Notes under the pieces: generated by a model
What the model saw: the letters and a program-made list of their open reading frames with translations, nothing else
Told to the model about the DNA's origin: nothing
Database searches by the model: none
In this document: positions 41,043 through 50,607 of the stretch, piece by piece
Position numbering within the stretch: position 1 is the stretch's first letter
Layout of the letters: every line of letters begins with the position of its first letter
NCBI RefSeq assembly: GCF_024498075.1
Contig: NZ_JANHOF010000008.1
Location: 124,001-188,000, forward strand
From: Paenibacillus mendelii
GTDB lineage: Bacteria; Bacillota; Bacilli; Paenibacillales; Paenibacillaceae
Length of the DNA stretch: 64,000 bases
Reading direction: 5' to 3'
Program-made: the position numbers and the translations under genes

Positions 41043-43283
41043 TTACCAGCCATTCTGGCATCCGCGTACCAGTACCCCATCAGGCACCTTTAATTGTGTT
41101 TGTCCTTTGCCATGCTCCAGAACAAACTCGCCGGCAACCGTTCTGAAAGATAAGCGCAGTTCTGTGAGGCTTGCTGGAATTTTAGGATTAAAGGATACTT
41201 CCGTCCAGCCGGGCTCTGCAGGCTGTATGCCCGCGATATGCTCAATCAACAGCGGTATCGGAGCGCTACCCCATGGATGGCATAAGCTTGTATTCCACTT
41301 CGCTTCCTTCGACCAAGCTTCGAAGCAGGTTGTCGCCCCTTCCTTCACCATCGTGCTCCAAGAATTGGCATCATCGGATACAATTAGCTCATAGAGCAAG
41401 TCATATTCTCCCGCCTTTGCAAGCGCCTGAAGCACAAAATAAGCCATATAGACGCCGCAGCCCAGTCTTTTTCGGCGAATCAATCGCACAATCGACTCTT
41501 CTTCTTTCCCTTCATCAACAAGGCCAAACAGCAGCGGCAGTGCATTTGCATGCAGAGAGTGATGGCTTGAACCTGCCGCGTCAACAAACCATTGATTATC
41601 CTGATCATAAAACTGCACTCGAAATGCCTCGCGCCTTTTGGCTTGCTGCCGCCGGTCCCTCAAATCATCATCAAGGGCTAAAATTTCCCGAATTTGCAAA
41701 ACGTCACTCCAAGAACCGTAATAAAAGGCGTTCAAAACATTGTGGCAGCCGTCTCCAACGGGCAGCGTTAGTGGAAAATCATAGCCGTCTCTCATGCCTT
41801 CAGGCCAGTCTACTAAATTCCATTTATCCGTTACCCGCTCCAGCAAACCGTCATCTCTTTCAAACTGTCTAAAATGTTGGAGAATTCCTTCCGCCGCTGG
41901 AAGCATATCGCGCAAAAAGCCAGCATCGCCGCTCTGTCTGTAATATTGCAAAAGCTGCATGGGCCATTGCAGTGAAAAGTCGGCAATTTCCTGCATATGA
42001 TGTCCCGGCGCAACCGCAGTAAAGCCTGCGCATACTTTTTGGGAGTAAAGCTGAAAATCGAGCAATGATTTGCGAAACAATCGCAAATCTCCCGATATAT
42101 AAGTATGGGCATGCGTAATAATCGTATTGTCGCCCAGATATTGCCCCTTCTCTCTGCTTGGACAATCCACATAGTTTTCTTGAGAGCCCCATTTTACGCC
42201 ATTACTGCAAATGGACCAAATCTGATTCAACATGGCATTGGAGGAGTGGAAGTGACTCGCTTGCCCATCCAACGGATAATGCCTTGCAATGGCATGAATG
42301 CTATCGAGATCTATGCTAACCGAGACCGGCGAGATAATTTCGGCATAGCGAAAAGCTTTATAGTCATAAAAGTCAGGTTCATCCACCGCTCCTGACAAGG
42401 TCCACAGCTCCCGGTAGTCGCAATTGCAGCGCATATTGAAGCGAACACGCTGCGGCTCGCCCTCCCGCCCGTCCCGCACGCCACCTTGAAGCTCCAGCAG
42501 CTCCTCGCCGCAGCGGATTTCCACTACATCCCCCGCTTGTCCGCATGCCTTCAGCTGCAGCTGCCCGGTCAGCTCATGGCCAAAATCAATCCAGAAGCCA
42601 CCCTCTGGCAGCGGAACAATTTGCTGCGGCTTTATTGTATAGACCGACACCGGAGGTGTTGGCTGTAACAACAGCTTATAATCATGGGAGTTGAGCGTGT
42701 GACACGGCTTCCAGCCTGTAGGAGAAGGCTCCCGCCAGTCAGCCCGTTTTTTTCTGCTGTCTATCGCTTCAAGAAACTGAGTATTGTATCCAATAATGCC
42801 TCCGCTGCTGTATTCTTCAGCTATTCGATACAGCCAGGTCTGATCGCTGTACACAATCAAACGTCCGTCCATCTCCAATTCCGCGATCATGCCCTGCCGA
42901 TAATCCCCGCTGTTATAAGCACGGCAGATAAGTCCTTGATAATAAAGATGAACAGCGATAACATTATTCCCTTGCTTTAAATATGGCGTTACGTTATAGC
43001 GGTTATAATAATAATGATCGTTACTACTTTGCGCCGGGCCTTGACCAACCAACTGCCCGTTTATATATAGCTTATAATAATCATCGGCTGTGATATCCAG
43101 CCAGGCTTCCTTACCAACCCGGTTAAGCTCAAAAGTTTTATGGATGAGCATATGAACATTCTTCATGCTTTCCTCGTGACTATGCGTCTGCCTAATTTCT
43201 AGTTCCTTATGAAACAATTCAAGTTTAGGCATATTTGTAAATCGTTCATCAGTAATCCAGAGCCCAGTCCAAGTTTTATCCAC
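41043..43283 (-). CDS. GH78-like alpha-L-rhamnosidase
   Basis: A 746-residue protein with N-terminal beta-sandwich domains (WLDITADDYYKLYINGQLVG, NNVIAVHLYYQG) and an (alpha/alpha)6 barrel, the layout of bacterial rhamnosidases. The barrel has NYVDCPSREKGQYLGD, matching the DCPxREKxGW-type motif where the catalytic acid lies, and FEAWSKEAKWNTSLCHPWGSAP near the end, matching the second acidic motif. GTG 43283 has AGGAGG eight bases upstream and falls just after the oxidoreductase stop; the earlier start at 43337 overlaps that gene. No signal peptide is seen, so it works on imported oligosaccharides. It is the last gene of the importer operon. Confidence 0.88.
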   Translation of the reverse strand: MDKTWTGLWITDERFTNMPKLELFHKELEIRQTHSHEESMKNVHMLIHKTFELNRVGKEAWLDITADDYYKLYINGQLVGQGPAQSSNDHYYYNRYNVTPYLKQGNNVIAVHLYYQGLICRAYNSGDYRQGMIAELEMDGRLIVYSDQTWLYRIAEEYSSGGIIGYNTQFLEAIDSRKKRADWREPSPTGWKPCHTLNSHDYKLLLQPTPPVSVYTIKPQQIVPLPEGGFWIDFGHELTGQLQLKACGQAGDVVEIRCGEELLELQGGVRDGREGEPQRVRFNMRCNCDYRELWTLSGAVDEPDFYDYKAFRYAEIISPVSVSIDLDSIHAIARHYPLDGQASHFHSSNAMLNQIWSICSNGVKWGSQENYVDCPSREKGQYLGDNTIITHAHTYISGDLRLFRKSLLDFQLYSQKVCAGFTAVAPGHHMQEIADFSLQWPMQLLQYYRQSGDAGFLRDMLPAAEGILQHFRQFERDDGLLERVTDKWNLVDWPEGMRDGYDFPLTLPVGDGCHNVLNAFYYGSWSDVLQIREILALDDDLRDRRQQAKRREAFRVQFYDQDNQWFVDAAGSSHHSLHANALPLLFGLVDEGKEEESIVRLIRRKRLGCGVYMAYFVLQALAKAGEYDLLYELIVSDDANSWSTMVKEGATTCFEAWSKEAKWNTSLCHPWGSAPIPLLIEHIAGIQPAEPGWTEVSFNPKIPASLTELRLSFRTVAGEFVLEHGKGQTQLKVPDGVLVRGCQNGW

Positions 43284-43294
43284 TTCAAAGCCTC

Positions 43295-44578
43295 CTATCC
43301 TCTCTTTGGTACTATTGCACCGTGCTGCTTCAAGCAATCAGAAAGTTCCTTATAGGACAAATCCTTTACCGTCACGTTATTTTTTGCGGCGAGCGCAGCA
43401 GCAGCTCCAGCAGCCTGACCGGTAGCCATGCAGGTTGCTTGAACCCGATATGCAGAATTAGCCATTTGATCGCCTGAAATACAGCGTCCGGCAACTAAAA
43501 GATGATCACTCTGAACAGGAATGAGCGCCTTGTAAGGAATGGTTGCTACTACATGCTCTGCCGGATATTTTTTTATAATCACATTGCTGCTCGGGTGGTG
43601 CAGATCAATAGGATAGTAGCTGTAACAAACCGCGTCCGGCCAAACATACCCATTTAAATAAGCCTCCTCGCTAATTGTTTCCTCACCTTTAATCCGCCAT
43701 GTTTCCCGAATCCCGCATTCACTCGCGGCGAAGCGAATTTTAAGCTGTTCACAGCCTGGTACTGTACGCAAAAATTTGTAGATGCGCATCAAGGTTTGAC
43801 GCGCCTCCAGCTCTGCCGCCGTTCTCAAGGATGAGCTTCCGCCGTTTATACCAGGTACATGCATACTTATTGCGCCGCCCTTCAAATCGTGATAGAACGG
43901 AATATCACTTGCGGGATGATCAGTAATGCGAATTTCGCCTTTTGCAAGCGCCGCTTCATATAGCTGCTTCAACTTATGCGGATTAATATCCTTTATTTCA
44001 TAACCATCAATTTCATTAATTAAAGTTCCGGGCTGCTTATGCTCGCTTTGGATGCGCTCAAAACCGAGCAAGCCGCACACATCGGCATCGCCGGTTGCGT
44101 CAACAACCTTGCTGGCATGCAGCACACTCAGCCCCTCCTTGCCAGCTACAGTCAGCAGAATTCCGGAATCTGTCTGTTCTGCCGCCGCTGTTATTTCATG
44201 CAGCCGCAAATCCACTCCGGTTGTTACACACAGATCATCGAGTACAGCAGCAAACAGAAAGCGATTGATGCGTATTTGATGCTGCCAGTGCCGCTCTGGC
44301 ACTACCGAAAAATCCGGCAGCTTCAAGCCTTCAAGCTCAGCTGTCCGCACTACCGCATCCCAACCGATTCCGGCTATAACCTGTTTCCCCCAAGCATGAA
44401 ATAATCCTGGATAATTAACCGCTCCGACTGTCGTCGTTCCACCCAGCAGCCCGTTCTTTTCTATTAATGCCGTTTTTGCTCCCGCTTTAGCAGCTTGAAT
44501 CGCTGCTGTAAAACCAGCGGCACCGCCGCCAACAACGACTACATCATACTCTTTTACTTTGCGTTCTTTCACGAACAT
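43295..44578 (-). CDS. FAD-dependent oxidoreductase (FAD_oxidored family)
   Basis: A 427-residue flavoprotein with the dinucleotide motif VVVGGGAAGFTAAIQAAKAG (13-32), the GGTTTVGAVNY segment and VDATGDADVC, and a C-terminal AGRCISGDQMANSAYR with ATGQAAGAAAALA, typical of the FAD-dependent oxidoreductases that travel with glycoside hydrolases in Bacillota. AGGGGGAAGAG precedes ATG 44578. It lies between the ABC transporter and the rhamnosidase. It probably oxidises or isomerises a sugar from the imported glycan; the exact reaction is unknown. Confidence 0.85.
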   Translation of the reverse strand: MFVKERKVKEYDVVVVGGGAAGFTAAIQAAKAGAKTALIEKNGLLGGTTTVGAVNYPGLFHAWGKQVIAGIGWDAVVRTAELEGLKLPDFSVVPERHWQHQIRINRFLFAAVLDDLCVTTGVDLRLHEITAAAEQTDSGILLTVAGKEGLSVLHASKVVDATGDADVCGLLGFERIQSEHKQPGTLINEIDGYEIKDINPHKLKQLYEAALAKGEIRITDHPASDIPFYHDLKGGAISMHVPGINGGSSSLRTAAELEARQTLMRIYKFLRTVPGCEQLKIRFAASECGIRETWRIKGEETISEEAYLNGYVWPDAVCYSYYPIDLHHPSSNVIIKKYPAEHVVATIPYKALIPVQSDHLLVAGRCISGDQMANSAYRVQATCMATGQAAGAAAALAAKNNVTVKDLSYKELSDCLKQHGAIVPKRG

Positions 44579-44599
44579 AACTCTTCCCCCTATAATAAA

Positions 44600-44636
44600 A
44601 GGAGCGAGCGCAGCTTAGCCCGCTTCGCCCGCTCCT
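44600..44636 (-). terminator. Hairpin between binding-protein and oxidoreductase genes
   Basis: AGGAGCGAGCG (44600-44610) pairs with CGCCCGCTCCT (44626-44636) over 11 bp with one wobble, followed on the minus strand by TTTATTAT. It lies 3 bp after the binding-protein stop. In sugar importer operons such a partial terminator raises the binding protein above the enzymes downstream. Confidence 0.75.
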
Positions 44637-44639
44637 ATT

Positions 44640-46274
44640 TTAGTTTGCGCTGTTCCAACGATCGTAGGAGGCTTGATAGATGCTTACCAATTCCTCTACT
44701 CCCATTTTGTTCATCGTTTGAACGTAGTCCTCCCATTTGGACACAGGCTCTTGACCAACAACAATTTTCGCTTCCATTTGTTCAATAAAGGTTTGCAGAT
44801 CTACAGTAATCGCATTTACCCGTTGCAGCTCTTCTTCCGTAAAATAGGTAAGCGGGAATGCCTTTTTGCCATGGTCAATATATTGACCAACCTGATCGTT
44901 CAGTACAAATCCAAGCCAATCTGATTTCAAAAACTTTCTCTCCAACGCTTCATTAGCAAATCCATAGCCCAGATTGGATACCTTCATATTTTTAAAATCA
45001 TTTTCCAGCATTCCCTCAGGCACGATATACTCAATATACTTTGGCTCCGTATCGGACCAGCGGTAGCTTTCCCCTTCAATGCCGTATTGTGCGTGCAAAT
45101 AGCCTTCCTCCGTGTAAAGATGATCCAGCCAGCGAATCGTTGCTTCAGGATGCTTATTCGCACTAGTGATCGCGAATGAACCGCGGCGTATCGTATCCCT
45201 CTCCGGGAAAATAGGTGTTGCGCCAGCCTCGCTCACAAGCGGCGGCATTTGTGGATTGTCCAGAATGTTGTGAGGTACGACCTGCTTTTCCTTCCCGCCA
45301 AACACCGGCAAGCTGTTGCCCATAACTCCGTAAAGTCCATTCTCGCCTTTTGCAGTCATTTGAGCTTTATTTTGAGAGAAAATTTCATTATCCAACAGCT
45401 TTTCGGCATAAAGCTTATTCATTAAGGTCAGATAGTTTTTATAGCCTTGCTGCACCGGTACAAATCTGACTTTATCATCCGATACGTCTATAAAATCACT
45501 TACATATCCGAAATAAGACAGCATAATAGGACGAATATAACTAAGCTTGTTATCTCCTGTTAGCGGAATCTCATCTGCTTTTCCGTTTTGGTTAGGGTCC
45601 TTATCACGGAACATGACTAGCAAATCATAAAATTCATCAACGGTTTTAGGAAGCTCGCTAATATTTAACTTTTTAAGCCATTCGCCATTAACAAATAATC
45701 TGAGGAAACGGTCGCGCGGATGATCTGCAATTTGCGGCAGTGCATAAATATGTCCATCCGGCGCAGTGATCGATTTGCGGATCTCCGGATAATCTTGAAA
45801 CAGCTTAGTTAAGGTTGGCGCATAATCTGCAATTAATTGCTCAAGCGGAATCAACATGCCTTGCGCTCCATAATTCACCTCATCGTTACTGCTAAGTCCG
45901 CCCATAAAAAATAAATCGGGCAACTCATTGCTGGCAAAAGCCAAATTTTTTCTCTCCATATAGGAGGAGCTTGGAAGTGTAGTAAAGTCAAATTGGATAT
46001 TCGTATCCGCTTCCATTCCTTTAAAGAAATAGAGATCTTCCCAGTTTCGCTGCATATCCTCTGCCCCCATCATGGTCAGCTTAATCGGCTTGCCGACAAT
46101 GGGAAGTCCAGTCTTATTAAACGCTTCCGTAGAAACGGACGATTTCGGGGCATCTGAAGCTCCTTTATTATCCGAACCTGTATTGCCTTCATTTCCAGTC
46201 GAAGAGCAACCCGACAATAAGGCAATACTTAGTGCTAATGCTGCAATCATACTGCGTGATTTTCTATTTTTCAT
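44640..46274 (-). CDS. Extracellular sugar-binding lipoprotein of an ABC importer
   Basis: A 544-residue lipoprotein (lipobox LLSGC, Cys23) of the family 1 solute-binding proteins, LplA type by length. A Ser/Gly/Asn linker follows the Cys. Sugar-binding fold parts include LKMTMMG-type strand IKLTMMGAE, DLFFMGGLS and GSFAITSANKHPEATIRWLDHLY. GGGAGGG precedes ATG 46274. Together with the two permeases it imports an oligosaccharide, probably rhamnose-containing given the GH78. No ATPase gene is present, so it relies on a shared MsmX-like ATPase elsewhere. Confidence 0.92.
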   Translation of the reverse strand: MKNRKSRSMIAALALSIALLSGCSSTGNEGNTGSDNKGASDAPKSSVSTEAFNKTGLPIVGKPIKLTMMGAEDMQRNWEDLYFFKGMEADTNIQFDFTTLPSSSYMERKNLAFASNELPDLFFMGGLSSNDEVNYGAQGMLIPLEQLIADYAPTLTKLFQDYPEIRKSITAPDGHIYALPQIADHPRDRFLRLFVNGEWLKKLNISELPKTVDEFYDLLVMFRDKDPNQNGKADEIPLTGDNKLSYIRPIMLSYFGYVSDFIDVSDDKVRFVPVQQGYKNYLTLMNKLYAEKLLDNEIFSQNKAQMTAKGENGLYGVMGNSLPVFGGKEKQVVPHNILDNPQMPPLVSEAGATPIFPERDTIRRGSFAITSANKHPEATIRWLDHLYTEEGYLHAQYGIEGESYRWSDTEPKYIEYIVPEGMLENDFKNMKVSNLGYGFANEALERKFLKSDWLGFVLNDQVGQYIDHGKKAFPLTYFTEEELQRVNAITVDLQTFIEQMEAKIVVGQEPVSKWEDYVQTMNKMGVEELVSIYQASYDRWNSAN

Positions 46275-46298
46275 AGGAAACCCTCCCTTTTCTTTTCA

Positions 46299-47195
46299 TT
46301 ATCCTTTAATCGATCCAATCATTACGCCTTGCACAAAATGGCGCTGTACAAACGGATAAACAATAATAAGCGGCAGTGCAGCTACAATCATAACTGCGTA
46401 TTTGATCAGCTCCGATATCCGGGTTTGCTCCGACATCATTAATTCTACATCGCCGCCGTCCATAAGCATTTGCGCCGCTATTTCTTGCTGTACTAATATT
46501 TCCCGCAAAAACAGCTGTAACGGAAACAGACCTCTATCGCTAAGATAAATTAATGCGCCAAAGTATTGATTCCAGTGACCGACACCATAGAACAAAGCCA
46601 TAACAGCAATCAACGCTTTTGATAAAGGCAGCACAATAACAAATAACATTCTAAAATCAGAACAGCCGTCTATAGCAGCCGCCTCTTCCATCTCCCGCGA
46701 AATATTCGATTGGAAAAAGGTACGCGATACAATGATATTAATTGCCGAAGCCGCTGCTGGCAGAAGTAAAGCCCAATACGTATTTACCATGCCTAAGTCT
46801 TTCACTAGCAAATAGGTTGGTATTAATCCGCCGCTAAAAAACATCGTAAAAATAATTATAAGTGTAACAGCTTTACGTCCCGGTAAATCCTTTCTCGCTA
46901 AAGCATAGGCACACGGCAAGGTGACAGCCAGATTAATAAGAACACCGGCAACCGTATAAAACGCTGAATTGATATAACCCGTCCATATATCCGGATTTCG
47001 AAATACCCGCTCATAGCCTTCTAGCGTTAGTCCCTTTGGCCATAACCACATTTGCCCAGAATTCACATACGACGGATCACTAATAGATGCACTCACAATA
47101 TACACCAATGGATACAAAACCATCAGTGTCAGGATTACAAGAAACCCATTATTAATAGTTTGGAACACCCGGTCTCCAAAAGCTTGTCTTATCAT
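46299..47195 (-). CDS. Carbohydrate ABC transporter permease (LplC-like)
   Basis: A 298-residue inner-membrane permease with six helices. The EAA loop reads EEAAAIDGCSDFRMLFVIVLPLSKA. ATG 47195 has GGAGGGGAAGAGGA upstream; an in-frame start at 47285 would overlap the preceding permease gene and lacks a site. It pairs with the permease at 47227. Confidence 0.92.
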   Translation of the reverse strand: MIRQAFGDRVFQTINNGFLVILTLMVLYPLVYIVSASISDPSYVNSGQMWLWPKGLTLEGYERVFRNPDIWTGYINSAFYTVAGVLINLAVTLPCAYALARKDLPGRKAVTLIIIFTMFFSGGLIPTYLLVKDLGMVNTYWALLLPAAASAINIIVSRTFFQSNISREMEEAAAIDGCSDFRMLFVIVLPLSKALIAVMALFYGVGHWNQYFGALIYLSDRGLFPLQLFLREILVQQEIAAQMLMDGGDVELMMSEQTRISELIKYAVMIVAALPLIIVYPFVQRHFVQGVMIGSIKG

Positions 47196-47226
47196 TCCTC
47201 TTCCCCTCCGGTCTTCCGCTTCGTTG

Positions 47227-48126
47227 TTACCATAAGCTGTTGCCGCTTCTTCTTGCCAGTCTGTTAAACGTAAGCAGAATCGCAAAGTTAATTAGATTGT
47301 TAAATAATCCGATTGCCGCAGTATAACTGTACTGTGCTTGAAGAAGACCGCTCCGGTATACATGGGTTTGAATGACCTCAGAGGATTCCATGTTAAGCGG
47401 GTTTTGCAATAGATAGATTTTTTCAAAGCCGACATTCATAAAGCTTCCCAGATTTAAAATAAACAAAATCATAATGGTCGGCATAATGCCCGGGATATTA
47501 ATATGAAATATCCGCTGCCAGCGGCTGGCCCCATCAATTTGCGCAGCTTCATGCAGCTCTGGGTTGATGCCTGCAAGCGCCGCTAAATAAATAATGGCCC
47601 CCCAGCCTAGATTTTGCCATTCACCGGACAGCACATAAATGCTTTTGAACCATCCAGGCTCTGTAATAAAGGAGACCGGATCTCCGCCTAGAGCTTTTAT
47701 AATCGTATTGACTATTCCTGACGATGGATCAAGAAAAACTAGAATCATGCCCGAAATGACAACCACAGAAATAAAATGAGGAGCATAAGTGACCAGCTGC
47801 ACAAGACGTTTAAAGCGAGCTCTCGTTACCTCATGGATGGAAAGCGCTACAATAATCGAAACCGGAAATAAAGCCAGCTGGAACAAATTTATTTGCAGCG
47901 TATTTTTTAACAGCAGCCAAAAATAGTACGAATTAAAAAAACGTTCAAAATGATCAAAGCCGATCCAAGCGCTCCCCCATATTCCTTTTACAGCCGAATA
48001 ATTTTTAAAGGCAATTTGTGCACCATAAATCGGGATATAATGAAAAATAATAAAGTAGGCAAGTGCTGGAACGAGAAATGCATACAGCTGCCAATACTTG
48101 CGGACATTTTTTGAAAGCGTGCCCAT
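47227..48126 (-). CDS. Carbohydrate ABC transporter permease (LplB-like)
   Basis: A 299-residue permease with six helices (YWQLYAFLVPALAYFIIFHY as the first). The EAA loop reads HEAAQIDGASRWQRIFHINIPG. It is the first gene after the regulator and starts at ATG 48126, with GGGAGGG 12 bases upstream; ATG 48150 is possible. Its promoter carries the 33-bp element at 48191-48223. Confidence 0.92.
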   Translation of the reverse strand: MGTLSKNVRKYWQLYAFLVPALAYFIIFHYIPIYGAQIAFKNYSAVKGIWGSAWIGFDHFERFFNSYYFWLLLKNTLQINLFQLALFPVSIIVALSIHEVTRARFKRLVQLVTYAPHFISVVVISGMILVFLDPSSGIVNTIIKALGGDPVSFITEPGWFKSIYVLSGEWQNLGWGAIIYLAALAGINPELHEAAQIDGASRWQRIFHINIPGIMPTIMILFILNLGSFMNVGFEKIYLLQNPLNMESSEVIQTHVYRSGLLQAQYSYTAAIGLFNNLINFAILLTFNRLARRSGNSLW

Positions 48127-48165
48127 TTGAGATGTATTCCCTCCCCTCATCGGTTGATGCTACTC

Positions 48166-48223
48166 ACTATAGGGTTGAAGGGAGGATGCTGTAAATAAGT
48201 GCTTTTTGCTCAATAGGTCATAT
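48166..48223 (-). promoter_or_regulatory. Promoter and AraC-type operator of the importer operon
   Basis: On the minus strand TTTACA (48190-48195) and TATAGT (48166-48171) form a promoter with an 18-bp spacer. Directly upstream, overlapping the -35, is a 33-bp element (48191-48223) nearly identical (29/33) to 50632-50664. It holds two direct half-sites, ACCTATTG and ACTTATTT, 18 bp apart, as expected for an AraC activator. A further inverted copy, ATGACCTATT/AATAGGTCAT, lies at 48212-48248 and overlaps the regulator stop codon. Confidence 0.75.
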
Positions 48224-48243
48224 TTGATTCCGTCATAAATGAC

Positions 48244-50496
48244 CTATTCATTCAGTTCCTTTTTCCTGTATTCGCCTGGAGTTAGTCCCTCTGATTTTTT
48301 AAACTTCTTAATAAAGCTTGACATATCCTGATATCCGGCTTCAATTATAATCTCTTTAATGGGACGATCTGTTGACAGCATCTCCTGCTTAACTGCGTCG
48401 ATCCGCAGCTGCTGTACATATTCCGTAAATGACGTGCCTGTCTGTTCACGTATCAATCTGCTTATATAGGAAGCTGAAACATCGAATTGCTGAGCAAGCA
48501 CTTCCAAACTCAGCTGATCCGATCTGTACCGATTATCAATCTCTTGTGTAATCTTGCTGCATAGATCAGCCCGCTTCGATTTTTTGCCTGCCTCCACATG
48601 CTCGCAAATACGCGCCACTACGAGGCCCATGCTTTCCCGTAAATCCTCCAAAGTCTGAAACTCCATCATCTTTTTCGTTTCCGGCCAATCCAGCCCAAGC
48701 TTAAGGCTTCTCATTTCCTTCAGCACAGCATTTACAAGATCAAAGCAAATATAGCGAAGCAGCAGCATAGATTGCTCCATCTGCGCAATATTGTCCAGCA
48801 TCGCATGTAAGGAATCCAAGCAAACGGCTTGATCAGCCATTCTAAGGCTTTGGGTGAATTTCATCTGGTCACCCATCGAATATTGGCGATTTTGATCCTG
48901 GAGCTTGGCTATATCTTCAAAGAACAGCACATGCCCTTCCGGAAACAACAGCCGATATTCTATCGTAGCCAGCCCCTCGATAAAGGACTGATTAATTGCC
49001 CTCAGCTCACTGCAAATCGTCCCGACACCTATCAAGGAATTTATACCGAGCCGTTCCCGCAGCAACGACTGTATGGCCCCGGCAGCCTGCTTCTGATTCT
49101 CTCTTGTATCCGGGACAGACTGTTGAACAGACATAACAAGCGCAAATGCCTGCTCTTCAAGCAGCTCGATACCAAATCCGTTGCAATCAGCAGCCTCCAC
49201 TCGATTCAAAATCTGGTATAGAGCCTCTCGACCAGATGCTCCTAATATCTGACTGCTATCCTGTCTATACGAAATGACCATAACAAAATAATAATTGCCT
49301 TGAATATACGGATATAATGCTGATCCTGCCTCTGCCTCAGATTCGCTCCCTGTTAGCGCCCGATAGAGCATTTGATCGATAACAAGTGGCCGCTGCTGTT
49401 CCATATTCGTTTCCAGTTGCAGCGTATAATGATGCAAGTCATCAACCGCCCCGCGAATGAGTTCAAACTCATTGAAGCTTTTCCGCTCTGACCTTCCAAG
49501 TGAACCGCGATGCTGCAAGTGCGCAACAAGCGCACGAATAGGACCTGATTTCTTGAATGAAACGAACAAAGCTGCGAGGATGCCAATAACAAGAACAAAT
49601 AAAAGCACCGCGCTGGCAAGCTGCTTGAAATGAATGACGCGATACCAAAACTGATCTGTAGGCATCACGATCATATACGTCCAGCCCGTTAGCTCCGATT
49701 TCTCGCTCATTACCGAATAGCGGGTTGAACCAATCCTACTGATGACCTCGCCTGTCTTGAGCTCTGTTTTTTGCATAATGCGCTCCAGCTCAGGAGAATC
49801 CTCATTGCGCTCAACAGCAAGCACTTCACCAACTTCATTCAATAAATAGACAGCGCCCTGCAAATTGCCAAGCATATTTTTCATCATATTCGTCAGCATA
49901 GATTCATTGATCAAAAATAAAACTGTCCCATGAGGCTGGCTATTGTTCGGCATGACCGGAAACATATAAGTCAACAAACGTTCCTCCCGGTTTCCTCTTA
50001 TCTGTACAGGAATAGCAGGCTTCAGAGTAATATGGCGGATTGTGGACAAATCATTTAGAAAAGCTTCCTGATCTGCTTGTGGAAAGAGGTACATATCCTT
50101 GGTCAGAACATCAAGTGAAACAACGCCTTCATTCGAAAAAATATTACTGTCATTGCGGAAATAAAGAAATAATCCCTCCAAAATCAAGCTATTGTCCTTA
50201 TATCTGGATAATTCTTTTACCGTTTCCGCAGCCGAATAGTCATTCCGCTTAGCTGCATATGGAGTCAAACGCTGATCAAGAGCCATTTTGGCAGCCAAAT
50301 GCTTCAAGCCGTTAATCTGGCCATCGAGATAGCTTTGCACTTGCTTTAGCTTATAGCTGTTGGCTTGCTCTATCTCGTGCTGCACAACCTTTACCGCGTT
50401 CATATATATAAAAATGCCGAGAATGAGAAAAGGTATAGCAAAAATAAAAACATAGGAAATCAAATAATCTCTCCACAGCTTAGATCTTTTTTTCAT
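48244..50496 (-). CDS. Membrane-bound AraC-family regulator with extracellular Cache-type sensor
   Basis: A 750-residue regulator. Two membrane helices (about 13-33 and 290-312) flank an extracytoplasmic sensor of the dCache type. The long cytoplasmic middle resembles other Paenibacillus regulators of this kind, and the C-terminal 100 residues are a double helix-turn-helix AraC domain (LSLEVLAQQFDVSASYISRL, IKEIIIEAGYQDMSSFIKKF, GLTPGEYRKK). It lies directly upstream of the importer operon and shares its operator element, so it is the likely activator of the operon and of itself. AAAGGGG lies before ATG 50496. Confidence 0.92.
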   Translation of the reverse strand: MKKRSKLWRDYLISYVFIFAIPFLILGIFIYMNAVKVVQHEIEQANSYKLKQVQSYLDGQINGLKHLAAKMALDQRLTPYAAKRNDYSAAETVKELSRYKDNSLILEGLFLYFRNDSNIFSNEGVVSLDVLTKDMYLFPQADQEAFLNDLSTIRHITLKPAIPVQIRGNREERLLTYMFPVMPNNSQPHGTVLFLINESMLTNMMKNMLGNLQGAVYLLNEVGEVLAVERNEDSPELERIMQKTELKTGEVISRIGSTRYSVMSEKSELTGWTYMIVMPTDQFWYRVIHFKQLASAVLLFVLVIGILAALFVSFKKSGPIRALVAHLQHRGSLGRSERKSFNEFELIRGAVDDLHHYTLQLETNMEQQRPLVIDQMLYRALTGSESEAEAGSALYPYIQGNYYFVMVISYRQDSSQILGASGREALYQILNRVEAADCNGFGIELLEEQAFALVMSVQQSVPDTRENQKQAAGAIQSLLRERLGINSLIGVGTICSELRAINQSFIEGLATIEYRLLFPEGHVLFFEDIAKLQDQNRQYSMGDQMKFTQSLRMADQAVCLDSLHAMLDNIAQMEQSMLLLRYICFDLVNAVLKEMRSLKLGLDWPETKKMMEFQTLEDLRESMGLVVARICEHVEAGKKSKRADLCSKITQEIDNRYRSDQLSLEVLAQQFDVSASYISRLIREQTGTSFTEYVQQLRIDAVKQEMLSTDRPIKEIIIEAGYQDMSSFIKKFKKSEGLTPGEYRKKELNE

Positions 50497-50557
50497 TGCT
50501 TACACTGCCCCTTTTTTATATTTATCTATTAATCTTAATTTATTGTACAGCAATCAT

Positions 50558-50571
50558 TGTTAGCGCTTACA
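50558..50571 (+). promoter_or_regulatory. cre site (CcpA) in the regulator leader
   Basis: TGTTAGCGCTTACA fits the CcpA consensus TGWNANCGNTTWCA at every fixed position. It lies about 30-45 bp downstream of the expected transcription start and 60 bp before the ATG, the roadblock position for carbon catabolite repression. Confidence 0.7.
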
Positions 50572-50607
50572 AATAGTGAGATGAAATATATATAGCACCC
50601 TTAACAT

